Shown one piece after another: positions 36,001-46,800 of a stretch of DNA of 63,213 nucleotides; within the stretch, counting starts at the first letter, position 1, and each line of letters starts with the position of its first letter. This stretch comes from Protostelium mycophagum. Taxonomy: Eukaryota; Evosea; Variosea; Protosteliida; Protosteliaceae. A program made the translations under genes and the position numbers. The DNA lies in assembly GCA_002081555.1 (NCBI GenBank), contig KV921004.1, positions 1-63,213 on the forward strand, given 5' to 3'. The notes under the pieces are model-generated. The model searched no databases. It saw only the letters and a list, made by a program, of their open reading frames with translations, and was not told where the DNA came from.

Positions 36001-39000
36001 TGTACACGTCAGATGACGTCATCGTCATTTTCCCGCCAAAATTTTGTATTTTTCCAAGAATTTAGGTGAAGGTTTTTTGTAAAATTTTTCAAGTTGAAAA
36101 ACGCCATACCTAGCGGTGCTGCAATATGCTCGGGAATGGCAAAGTTCTCCCCGAAAATGAGCGTGTGTAATCTGTGATGTCTTGCCGCGTTGTAGAGCTG
36201 GCCAGCCACCAGCATTTTGGAGGATTTTATTCTCTCACCGGTTTCGTTGTTGCAGTCATTGTTTAAAAAGACGATGAGGCCACCCGCAAAACTGTCCACC
36301 AACCTAAAATTTCAGTGAACTTTCACGGGAATCTGGGCATATCACCTTCGGCCGGTGGTGCTGTCTGGTCGTTGTAGATCGACGCCGTGGTATAAACTGG
36401 CGTTCCAGACACTCGATTCGAAACCTAATGACCTGACCAACTACAACCAGTCATTTTATATCATTTAGAACAGACGACTTTTCTTTCACAAAATAAATTG
36501 TTGTATTTTAATAAGTATCAGTATATTTTTTGTGCTTGCTAGGTAGAGACCTGCGGAGTCCGACTCGCTCTCGGTAACATAACGTGACTCGATTTCGGAG
36601 TCACGGTAGTTACCGCGGGAGTCGGACTCCGCAGGTCTTTATTGCTAGGATAAATAAACTACAATAACTTGAAATTTTCGGAGAAATATAATGGTAAAGT
36701 TAATGCTCACATCTCTCCAAGCTTGAAGTGTTTCGGGGGTTGTCTCGTTGTTGATCACCAATAATACATCTGATATCGCGTTGTAGTTGTACTCCTCCGT
36801 GATCTGCACCGAAAAGGGGGAGATCTGAATATCCCTGGGAACTGTCGTCTCTTGTGGGTGTCCGAGTCTCAAAGTCGCACGGAAATGCAACTTTGACTGT
36901 GTCAGAATGGGCGCATCTTTCAGTTGAAAAGTACAGGCTACGACCAACTACAACGAGTCAGTGTGAAATTTCGGGGGAATTTTCAACCCACCTTTTCATT
37001 CGGGCCGATGGAGAAGTTACTGTTGACCGATCTGCAACCTTCATTCCTCGAAATTTCATGGAAATTTCACTAAAGAAAATTCCAAGAAATTTACCTAGAG
37101 TTGTATTGCTGTGACCCCTTCTCCCATCTGAAAACACAGTTAGAGGAGGTAGCCTCGTATTCTACTACATTGAGGCACACAGACACATGCCTCTTTGTGT
37201 CCTCATCAAGTCCGATTCTATACAGTGTTATTACATCGTTGTAGATGTGAATAAAAATGGATATTTTTTCCCTCTTTTCGAACGTGTTTATATTTTTAGT
37301 ACATCACCAAATTCTATTTTTAGAGGAGTAAAAGTTACCTTCTTGAAGACCTATTCCATATTGAAAATAAGATCGGAAGTTCTCGGAGAAATGTAGTTGT
37401 AGAGGGACATATCACCGGAGATATCTCTACTGCATGTCGTATGTCAAATGTGTTTTCAACCTCAACCGATTTCATTCCTAACAGTTTTCAGACTTTGAGA
37501 CTCGAAGAAACCATAATATAAAATATATAAAAAATAATAGATAAATTAATAAATTACCAATATTAACTCGCTCTACAATTGCTCTATGGGACAAGGTTCC
37601 AGTTGATTTGAAAGGTTCAATACTCGGCTCTTCTATATCATTCAAATAAATTGTCAGGGGTGACGTTGTAGTGCCGCTCCCGGCTATGATGTATTTCTCC
37701 AGGTTAACATAATCTGATGGCTGGTTGTAGATCAGAATTTTTCTCCTGATTTTCCAGGATATTTCTGAGCACAAATATTTGTACCTTGCAATTGACCCAT
37801 TTGTTGTTGATGACGTATGTTTTGATAAACTGTTCAGAGGGTGTTGGCATCCCCCCAATGTTCTGCATTGTTATTCTAACTCTGAGTCTGCTCCCCGGTT
37901 CGATGACGCCATATCCGTCCGTATCATATGTCACGCCTGACACCTATGACGTCATCATGACATGTGATGACGTGTACGAGTACCTCTAATTTGTAGGCAC
38001 TCCTGTAATATCTCACGCCCTCGGGGTATTCAACCTACGACAATTCATCACGATATCATAATAGGATAACCAAGATAGATATAAAGTCATGTTACGATGT
38101 CTTTGAAATAAAAATCTCAACACCTTGCACTGTCAACTTCTATTTGTAGTTTCGTACTGTTTCGCAAAGAAAATAAATTATGATATCTTACCGCGATCAA
38201 GTACAAGTCAGTCCTCCCATTGTATCCAGGTCTTCCCGGTACTCCGTCTGGACCATGTCCTCCCTGACACGTGTCAGTTGTACATATTATGGGTCGACAC
38301 TCACACCAAAACCGCCATCTCCGGGGAGATACCGGGTTCTACCACTCGTTGTGCCTCTTCCACCTTTACCTCCTTCACCCCCTTTCCCGCCTATTCTATT
38401 TTTAGAACAGGTTGATCAATTTGAATTTTTACTAGAAGCCGAAATGATCAAAAATTCCCGGAATATAAAATAATAAATTTCTGTGGACATCCCAAGATGT
38501 AGAAATTCAAGTGTCGTTGTAGACTGACCTTTCCCCGGCTCTCCTCCCCTCCCTCCATTACCACCCTCTGTTTTTATCTCCTTTATCACCATCATCAGAT
38601 CAGTATCGCCCTTTTCTAGTCGCAACTACAATACATCAACCTTCCTTCTGTTGCATAATCTCACTTGAATGAAACCACCGTTCCCGCCAAAACCACCATC
38701 TCCTCCAAGACCTCCATAACCTCCTGCGCCTCCTGGTAAACCCCCTACCATGTTTAATCATCAGAAGTCTAAAGTCTGAAATCCATTCCGAAAATGGAAA
38801 AGTTGTCCGCATTGTACCTGTCGCGCGTTGTCCCCATCCTGCATCATCACCATCCGCTCCATTTGTTCCTGTATTTGATGAGGTGTATCTTTTTTTCGAT
38901 GATTATCTACCATTATGTCCATTCGTTCCATTACCACCCTTGCCTCCATCGCCTCCCGTGGCCAGCAACTTGACGTGTTCAGTGACAATGAAGGATGTTT

Positions 39001-39428
39001 CTACGAACCCGGATTGATGCCGAGGGATCGCCAAGTGGTAGAAAAGCGACCTTGTTTTCTGTATTGTCAACATTATAGACGATGGCCACCTTGTCCTCCC
39101 GCGACGCCATGATCACGGTCTGATTCTTCGCGTCTTCTCCATCAGATCCTTTCGATCCGTGCAATCCAAAAGATCCATTGGCAGCATATCCTCTCGGAAC
39201 AGAAGCTACGACCCCATCTCTTCCATCTGTCAAAGATACACTCAGTCAAAGTGATCATCGTTCGGTTTGCACCTGAACCACGTTGTCCACACGAGTTGAG
39301 TGTGAATTGCCTTGATGGCTGTTCCATTTCTTCCTGGCGAGAAATGCAGCGTAATTTCACCAACCCGACTTTAATTGTAGAAGACAACGTTTACGTTCAG
39401 ATCTTCGGCAGCCAAAATGAAGCTTCAT
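33074..39428 (-). CDS. Large unrecognised protein with Gly-rich N-terminal region
   Basis: Roughly twenty exons read continuously on the minus strand, but I do not recognise the family. The N-terminal third (38.2-39.4 kb) is collagen-like or Gly-rich: CGQRGSDGRDGVV, NGSFGLHGSKGSDGEDAK, ATGGDGGKGGNGTNGHNG, GGAGGYGGLGGDGGFGGNGG. Between these blocks are beta-strand segments such as VAIVYNVDNTENKVAFLPLG. The middle and C-terminal parts are mixed alpha/beta (SKLHFRATLRLGHPQE, MVDSFAGGLIVFLNNDCN, ISPESDRGMGAYDNVPWDT, MGMKMDEGWENLRSVRIEAG). No signal peptide or membrane segment is obvious. The stop is at 33074-33076, overlapped by a likely polyadenylation signal AATAAA. The start near 39428 is uncertain. 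It is divergent to SIN1 with about 120 bp between starts. Confidence 0.6.
33544..33670. repeat. Imperfect inverted repeat shared with the left edge of the window
   Basis: GGACACGCATTTGTAC (33546-33561) and GTACAAATCCGTGTCC (33655-33670) are inverted copies with one mismatch. CGGTAAC/GTTACCG elements lie between them. The right arm matches bases 81-96 exactly, and both are followed by GGTAATACCAC. It lies at an exon/intron edge of the large minus-strand gene. Confidence 0.6.
36544..36641. mobile_element. Fold-back MITE with hAT-like ends (98 bp)
   Basis: Flanked by 8-bp direct repeats TTGCTAGG (36536-36543 and 36642-36649), fitting an 8-bp target-site duplication. Terminal inverted repeats of about 23 bp begin TAGAGACCTGCGGAG on the left and TAAAGACCTGCGGAG on the right end, with one mismatch. 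The TAG(N)G start and 8-bp duplication fit the hAT superfamily. The interior holds further inverted pieces (CGGTAAC and GTTACCG; CGTGACTC and GAGTCACG), so the whole element can fold into one hairpin. It has no coding capacity. It lies between exons of the large minus-strand gene. Confidence 0.75.
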
Positions 39429-39549
39429 CTCAGAACAGAATCACAACACCACCCTTCAATTTTTTCGTATCTTAAGCTTTCCGAACGAAATTAGATCTTT
39501 CCACAACACATTTCAACATCACATTAGAAAATAGACATAGACAGACACG

Positions 39550-41355
39550 ATGGCCGTTGTGGGCGAGCTTGGTGTCGTTCTCGCCCTGATACAAGAATAT
39601 CAGAGGAAGGGAGAGCGGATCTTACCACGAGCACCTCATGAAGTTAGTGCTCTTAGTTTCCTTTCGGGAGAAGATGTGAGTAAAATCATCACAATCCTAA
39701 ACTTCTATGCAACATCGTGAGTCGCTTGGTGTTCTAAAAAAGGAAGGCATCACCAGAGGGAACATTTGATGACCGAATGTCGAGGGCATCACTGGAACCT
39801 CTGAGACAAAAAGATGCACCAGAAGTTCAAGAAAAGTCTAAAACAGTGATCAAACACTTTGAAGAGCAGGATGAATTGTCGTATAATTTTGATCGTTCCG
39901 AAGACCTCATCACACCAACCTCGTATGTACCTCATGATAGAACGTCTTTCTAAACGAATGTACAGCTCTCAAAATTTATTAGCGGCTGAGCTGGCAAAGC
40001 CCGAGCCTCAGGTGGGAAGACCGCAGGCTGATGGATTCCCCATCCATGTGTTTGTGCCAAATTATAAGCCATCTTTCACAGTGAAAGTTAAAGCCAGTAA
40101 CACGATCGAAGAGGTCATCATCGATACACTCGGCATGGTGGGATGATTGCATAGTGGAAAAAATTAAATCATCAAGGTATCAACTGTCGACACATTGAAG
40201 GGCATGAACATTAATGTCCGAGCTTATTTATTACGATTTGCAGAGAAAGATGGCACCCCAGATGAAGACATGCCAGGTATGGACTTTACTTTTCTCTGCA
40301 TCGAGAAAAGAGGCTAAACACTCCGCAGCACTGGTTCGGACTAAAAATATTGGACAATTTCTTAAAATCAGCCAACATTTCGCGCTGTGCAAAGACCCCA
40401 CATTCTTTAAAGGTGAAGTTGCATCAATAAATATTATTGGGCTGAAAATGTATAGAGGTGTGGCCGATAGACGAAGAGGCTTCACAATTGAAGGTGAGCA
40501 AACAAAGAATGATGGGCGTCTACAACGGTGTAGGTGATGGGGCCGGGAGAAAACACTTTCACATCTCTCACAATCAGAGAGGATGCCACATTGAAGGAGG
40601 TCAGAGACACCGCATGTGCTAAGCGAGGACTTAAAGCCGAAGAATGGAGTGAGTGGACCTCTTTATTTTCGATCTTTTGGAAAAATTGAGTAAATTCTTG
40701 AAATAAATTGATGATATGATCAGCTTTGGTCGATTCTGCATTACCAGATAAAATATTAATTTTAGAAACAAGAGCCTGCTTACTCGCCGATAAGAGTCTG
40801 AAATTAGTCGATGGTGAGTGTATTAGATGAGTGATGGATACTAAACCGATCAGCCAAAGCAAAGAGGAGAGACAGCGGCACCGCACACTCTGGGTTCAAA
40901 AAGAAGGTGAAGCCTTTCTCTACGATTTAAATACCGGCTGAAGATCTAAGGTCGGGAGCTTCTTTGAACGTCCGGGCTCTGTGAATTTTGGCACAGACAG
41001 ACCCCTCTCTGGAATATTTAATGGAGGTTTTTCAGTTGGGCCGTCTTATACCGTCGTTCGAATCGGCAAGAAACGCACGAGTCTTATCACTTTAGACGGA
41101 CCAGGGGAACAACTCGTCTTCAAATCCTCCGAACACAAAAAAGAGAAGGTAATCTACCGCGTTGTAGAGCGTCACCAAATTGAACCGTTGTAGACGAAAT
41201 ATCTGAGGGATTTGGCGGGAATCTACGTTGTACCAGGAAAGGCGATGCATTTCCAGATGGACTTTAGGCAGAAGTCGTACCGGTTTGAATCCCAACAAGC
41301 AGACGAAATTGTACACAAGATCGAAATCCTCCGCTCAAAGCTCAGCAGCGTGTGA
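39550..41355 (+). CDS. SIN1: SIN1/AVO1-like TORC2 subunit
   Basis: Begins MAVVGELGVVLALIQEYQRK. The middle holds the CRIM domain: FPIHVFVPNYKPSFTVKVKA, NTIEEVIIDTL, and LLRFAEKDGTPDEDMPAL, the acidic loop that recruits AGC-kinase substrates. A Ras-binding-like ubiquitin fold follows (FTSLTIREDATLKEVRDTAC, KRGLKAEEW). The C-terminal PH-like domain is SYTVVRIGKKRTSLITLDG and YRFESQQADEIVHKIEIL, ending in a stop at 41353-41355. The domain order is that of SIN1, the TORC2 scaffold (RIP3 in Dictyostelium), which links Ras and lipid signals to AKT/PKB phosphorylation and cell polarity. About ten short exons. The stop is 38 bp from that of the convergent Rac gene. Confidence 0.9.
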
Positions 41356-41392
41356 CCGAAGCAGTAAAGAAGCGTAATTTTGTCCTCTTTAC

Positions 41393-42228
41393 TCACAGGA
41401 TGATACATTTCTTCTTAGCGGCCTTTTCTTCCTTCTTCTCTTCTTTCTTACCGTCGGCGGCGGGGGTTGATGGGAACAAGATGATCTTGATGGCCTCATC
41501 GAAGACCTGCTTCAGCCCTGTTCCTTTGAGGGCTGAACACTCTAGATAAGTGAGGGCTCTGATCTCTTTGGCCAAGTTCTGTCCATCTTGAGGAGTGAGG
41601 ACTTTCAGATGTCTTTCTTTGAGGGTTGCGACGGCCTCTTCATCGTCACGAAGATCGATCTTTGTGCCCACGAGAATGATCTTCCCGTCTGGACAGTGGT
41701 GCCGTACCTCAGGCCACCACTGTGATGTTCAGGAAGAGAAAGACATCAAAGATGTACCTTGTTTTTAACGTTGGCATAAGAGGCAGGAGATACGACGTTG
41801 AAGCAAATGAGAAAAATATCTGTTTGAGGGTACGAGAGCGGTCTCAGACGCTGCACGTCTCAGATTAAAAGATGAACATTAAGATTGAAGCTCACGTCGT
41901 AATCTTCCTGTCCAGCAGTATCCCACAAACCTAGTGATATCGTTTTTCCGTGGACGTGGACGTTAGCGCTGGTGAATCGTTACAAATGGAAGTGATCTCC
42001 TCAGAACCAACCTGTAGTTGTCGAAAACGGTTGGAACGTACTCGTTGGGGAAGCTGTTTGAAGTGTAAACAATGAGAAGGCAGGTCTTGCCGACCTATCA
42101 TCGTCAGCCGTTAAAAGAGGAGGCTCAAATCAACGTACTGCACCATCTCCAACCACCACAATCTTCACCGACTGGATTATGTTACCGTTAGCGTCTGTTT
42201 TCTGTGGTGCCGCTGTTTGAGAGGCCAT
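41393..42228 (-). CDS. Rac/Rho-family small GTPase
   Basis: [20 protein letters not shown] precedes the GTPase core: [17 protein letters not shown] (P-loop), [11 protein letters not shown] (switch I effector region), [19 protein letters not shown] (switch II), GTKIDLRDD (base recognition), [19 protein letters not shown], and a basic Lys/Glu tail ending KKKCIIL. The CIIL box predicts geranylgeranylation. All nucleotide-binding motifs are intact. Rac proteins control actin assembly and activate NADPH oxidases in other lineages. The N-terminal extension of about 18 residues before the core is longer than usual. Exons are separated by short introns, and the start is at 42226-42228. Confidence 0.95.
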
Positions 42229-42675
42229 CCTACCGTCATTTCAGCTTCATACATCAATGAAGAGTATGAATTATAAAACCTGTGTGTTTGTGTCTATGTA
42301 GAATCAAGTGTCGCGTTGAAAGAAGCTCCCCAGGCCTCCTCGTTGAGGCTTTCGGCAATCGCCTTGTGGAAAACAAAACAAAAGGTGTTGGTCGACATTT
42401 TTTAAATTCTCCTCTTTGGTTTCTGCGGGTTGACACAAGATCTATGAATAAATGTAGACAACGGGGGATGTTCATAGACCAGACAACTCCACTTTGCCAC
42501 AAGCCGAAAGTCTTCGAAGAACATGCAACGGCTTACATGAGAGGTTTTTCCTGTAGAATTAGATGGATTGTCCTAAAGACATTCGAATCTAACCCTTCCT
42601 TGACCACGCTAATTCTATCTCTGCATCGAGATGACAACAGAAAGGCATGTGAAGGTAGTAAATGTTTATTTCAAA
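42229..42675. other. Promoter region of the Rac gene
   Basis: About 450 bp between the Rac start and the stop of the next minus-strand gene. A 178-codon open frame on the plus strand (42282-42818) runs into the neighbour's coding exon antisense and has no recognisable motif, so I do not call it a gene. Confidence 0.5.
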
Positions 42676-43527
42676 TTAATCAGCCTTTTTACTTTTCTTT
42701 GCCTTCACATCTTTCGTTGCCTTTACCTTATCAGAAGTCTTTCCAACCTGTACAAATCATTCATCTACAATGTTGTAGACACTCACCTTGTTTGAAAATC
42801 CCCCCACAAAATATCTGAGAGCCACCAGAGCTAAGATGGCACTGTTGAGATACACGTTCACCCATTTCACTTGTGTCGCGGTTGAGCCGATTTTTTGAAA
42901 GAGGGAAATCTGAATGACCTTAATAAATGATGAAATGATGGATAAATGTCCATGACAGTGAATATGACTTGCCTGCCAAGAAGTGAGATTATTCGTTTCG
43001 AAATGTTTCAAAAGGGAGAGAATGCAATAGTCCTCCAACAGATCTGTTCCGACCAAAAAGAGAGGGGCGTACATGCACACCTAGATTGGAAGTTAACAAA
43101 AGTTCATATTGAACATTGATGTTGAGAAGACACTCATTTGTTGGCATTACCTTTCTCCATTCTGATTTCTGTAGGCAGAAATACAGAGCGAACGATCCAA
43201 GAAGGAAATAAGAGAACAAAAACAGGACCCCGTAAAATTTCAGCGCCTGAGCATACAAATCACGTCCTCTTTCTCCGCACGCCTGAAAGAGATCGTTGGC
43301 ATCGTCCACAGTCCAATTCCATCGCGAATCGAGCAGCTAAATCGGCAATTAGATTAGAGTTAGACAGGGAGAAATGTCCAGAAACAAGTACCCACCTCTC
43401 TTTGTGAAAGATCCTGCACACTGGCTTGTATCATAGATAGTGGGAGAATAGTAGACAGAAAGACGACTCCACAGAGGATCATCATCTGAATACTGGTGTA
43501 TTCATGGAAGAAAGACACGAGGACCAT
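42676..43527 (-). CDS. Four-helix membrane protein, unknown family
   Basis: Read on the minus strand: MVLVSFFHEYTSIQMMILCG starts a first hydrophobic helix. RWNWTVDDANDLFQACGERG leads to KFYGVLFLFSYFLLGSFALY, then CMYAPLFLVGTDLLEDYCIL, and VYLNSAILALVALRYFVGG, giving about four membrane spans. The protein ends with a strongly basic Lys/Asp tail (KATKDVKAKKSKKAD) of the kind found on cytosolic ER-retention tails. The stop is at 42676-42678. About five exons, roughly 200 residues. No family could be named. Confidence 0.75.
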
Positions 43528-43882
43528 TTCTGTGGGTTTCTCGCGATGTGATCTGCCCGATTTTTAGATTTCGCTCGATCTTCTACACCTCGGAAGGCAT
43601 GCATCAACAGTTGGGAGACGAACCCTCCAACTGTATCATTCATAGCCCTCTTCCCAGCTCATCTGACGCCTCTGAGAGCAGACAGAGCTGAAGCATGCGT
43701 AAACTGACGACAATTGAGGAACAAACGATGCCGTACAGCTGGTAGCAGTACAACGAATTAGAGATACTTCTTTCCTCAGGAAAGTCTTCTCTTCTGCCCT
43801 CGTTCTCCTCCTTCGTCAACGTTTGTAGAGTGTGTCACATTACGCGGTGACATCAGCAATCCTCCCGTACATTTTTCACAAC
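43528..43882. promoter_or_regulatory. Divergent promoter region
   Basis: 355 bp between the start codons of the four-helix membrane protein (-) and the second Munc13-like gene (+). No open frame of note. It contains GGTGACATCAGC near 43846 but no motif I can tie to regulation. Confidence 0.5.
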
Positions 43883-46800
43883 ATGGCGGATCGAAGGTAT
43901 GTGTTCTCTATCTGATCAGATGAATCAACTGATAACATCGCAACAGGTCCTTAGAGCGTGATCTTCTTTTACGTTGGGTGCTGGAACATCTTTCCAATAA
44001 AAACCTCGTAGAGGATCTGCCTGAACATCCCAGAACCATCTCCTCTGCTTTTCTTGACCAGGTTTATTTTTCAAAAATGATCTGATGCTGATGATCGATC
44101 TGACACAAGATAGATACAAGTATCTTCTCTATTAACACTCGCTGACTCTGGACAAAAATTCTCGGCGAAGGCGATATGTCCACCACCTCCAAGACCTGCT
44201 GCAAGAGCTTCTAATCCTGCGACATCAAATCCTACGGGCAACACCACACAAACACGTGAGTGTGAACATCCTCTATTGCTCGTATTGTGTCTATGGAGGC
44301 AGATGTCATTCACTGTAACGAAACCTTGGCGTGTGTGAATTTTTAATTTTTCATGGAGATGTTTTGATCAACTCACTCTCTGTATTTTTCTGATATAAAT
44401 AGAACCTCCACCGCTTCCCGCCAAAACACTTTCATCCCCCGATGTCAATACTCAATCCGTACCTCCCTCCCTCCCACCCACCTCACCTCCTCCTACAACA
44501 CCCTCATCTACAACGCCCTCACCCGCAGGCGCCCCACCACCGCCTGTCCCCCGCAGACCAGCAAAACACGTGGAAAGTGATTTTGGCGCCATGCACTCGA
44601 ATTTCGCCTCGCAAATTTCAGAGAAAAGTCACACACCTGTTCTGAGAACGACACCACAGTGGAATCTGACCATTGCGATGAAGAAGGTGAAATTTCCGTA
44701 AGATATCAGACAATTCCTGGAAAATTCTGATGGTGACAGGCTGCCGCCTACGAATCTCTTTTGATGGCCACAAATTTCTTCAAGGCGGAGACGGTCGGAC
44801 AAGCGGTATAAATTTTAATATCTATGAATATATTTTTGAAATTTAAATGCAGGACTCTGAAGCATTGATGGGCGCCTACAGACCTTTCCTCGGAATTTCC
44901 GTGAAATTTCATCATTTCTACTGCAATCTGATCCAGGTGACAAATTTCGTCCAGTTTTCGGTTGGAATTGACTCGTTGTAGAATGGAAAACCATGGGACC
45001 CCACTGTGGCCAATTCTTTGGAGTACAGAGTAGATATGTTACGCAGAGTGGACAGAAATATTTTCGCTGAAAATCTGATCAAAGTGGAAAGTGTCGACGA
45101 AAACGGTCTCAAGACGAAATTTCAGGTAAATTTCAAGTAAATTTCAACTCGTGATCAATTTCCCGGAAGTTGAAAAAAATGTAAAAGAATTTTCTTCGAA
45201 AAATGATCGTTGTAAAGGAGTGGAGAGAGAGGCAAGCCGCCGTGATTTTTCACGGAATTTTGGGTCATTTAACAAAGCCAAAATCCACCATCAACACCAT
45301 AGAGATGGACGGCACAACGGTAACTCATCAACTCTCGTCTTCTATTTTTAGAACGTTGGAAGATCTTGGCCAGATTCCGGCACTAAGGTTAAAATCTCGG
45401 TAACTAACGTGTTCGTTACCGAGAACTGGGGAGTCTAATTTTACAATATTGAAACGCATTTTCAGACAAAAAACATCCGTTAAAAACTTTTATTCTCGAT
45501 CTACAACGCGCACATAAACATTCAGGTTTGACTGGTTGTAGAGAACAAGTTGTGAGGTTTTAGATGACATAAAGGAAGATCTAGAAGTGATAACTAGGAG
45601 TGATGCTGGACAAGAGGAATCCCTGGACGCTTTTGGTGAGTTTACAACGGCACAAACAATCGTGCCAGCTCGAATATTTGTTCCAGGCACAATAATTTGA
45701 GCACTGAAGAAACGCTTAACATTTTTACTCTATGATGTTGACATGAAACCTTCCCATCACAATAACAATGTCTCATTACAATAAAACTGATGACGTCAGC
45801 AACCTTAGATAGGACTATGTCATGCTTGGCGAGGCAGTTGGGGGACCCCGAATTCACGGAGTATTCTTACCCTCTAAACACCAAATTATACGAAGAACTG
45901 CTCACCGCATGTTTCGAAGAAGAGAGTGAGTTTTCAAAATTTGAAAATTTCATAACGGTCGATTTAGGCGGGAAGTTGGTGTCCAGACAGGAACAAGCAG
46001 AAGTCTTCCAAAATCTGAGTTACTTTAGAGCAAGATATCACATCACAAAGACACAACATTCCATCGCGTGAGTTTTCCTCGAAATTTCTAGAGCCGACTT
46101 TTTTGGCGGGAAATGTTTACGGTTGTAGATTCATGAGGAATATATTCAGACAATATAAACTACACCCGGAGATATTTGAATTACTCACAATCACAAAAGA
46201 TGACGTGGCAAAACTCCGAGAACAAAAGATGGAGCGCGACTCTGAAGGTCTTCAAATTTCATCGGAATTTCACTGAATTTTCACGTAGATTTCCACTATA
46301 GAAATAGGTATATGGAAGAGCTGGTGATGTATTTCAGAGAAAAATTGTCGGACTACAGAAAGAATTGTGTGAAAAGCGAAATACAACTGGGTCAATATTG
46401 GACCATCTTCCAAGACGTAATCGCTGTCAGAATGATGATGTCTCAACCGAATGCGACCCCCGACGCAGTGGAGGACAGGTACACTTGACCTTCCCGAAAA
46501 CTCGAAGAAAACTCACGGAAAACTCGTAGATTATACGATGAGATGAGGCAGTTCCAGACGAAATCGGGATACGAATACTACATGCGGTTGTCATCTGCGG
46601 CTCTTAAGCCCTGGTCTATTGACAACTTCATCGAGATCATGGAGCAATTCCAAAAAGATGTCAAATTCGAGATCAAGGTGTGTCTTCTTGTGGATTCTAA
46701 AAATAGCTCTGAAAAATATCGTTGTAGATTGACATATTTCAGTATTTCTTACCACAGATGAGCACGATGCAGATCCTGCCAAAAACAAACAGACCTTCCG

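Noticed and set aside
42282-42818. A 178-codon plus-strand open frame beside the Rac gene
   Set aside because: It overlaps the coding end of the four-helix gene in antisense and shows no recognisable domain, so I take it as chance.
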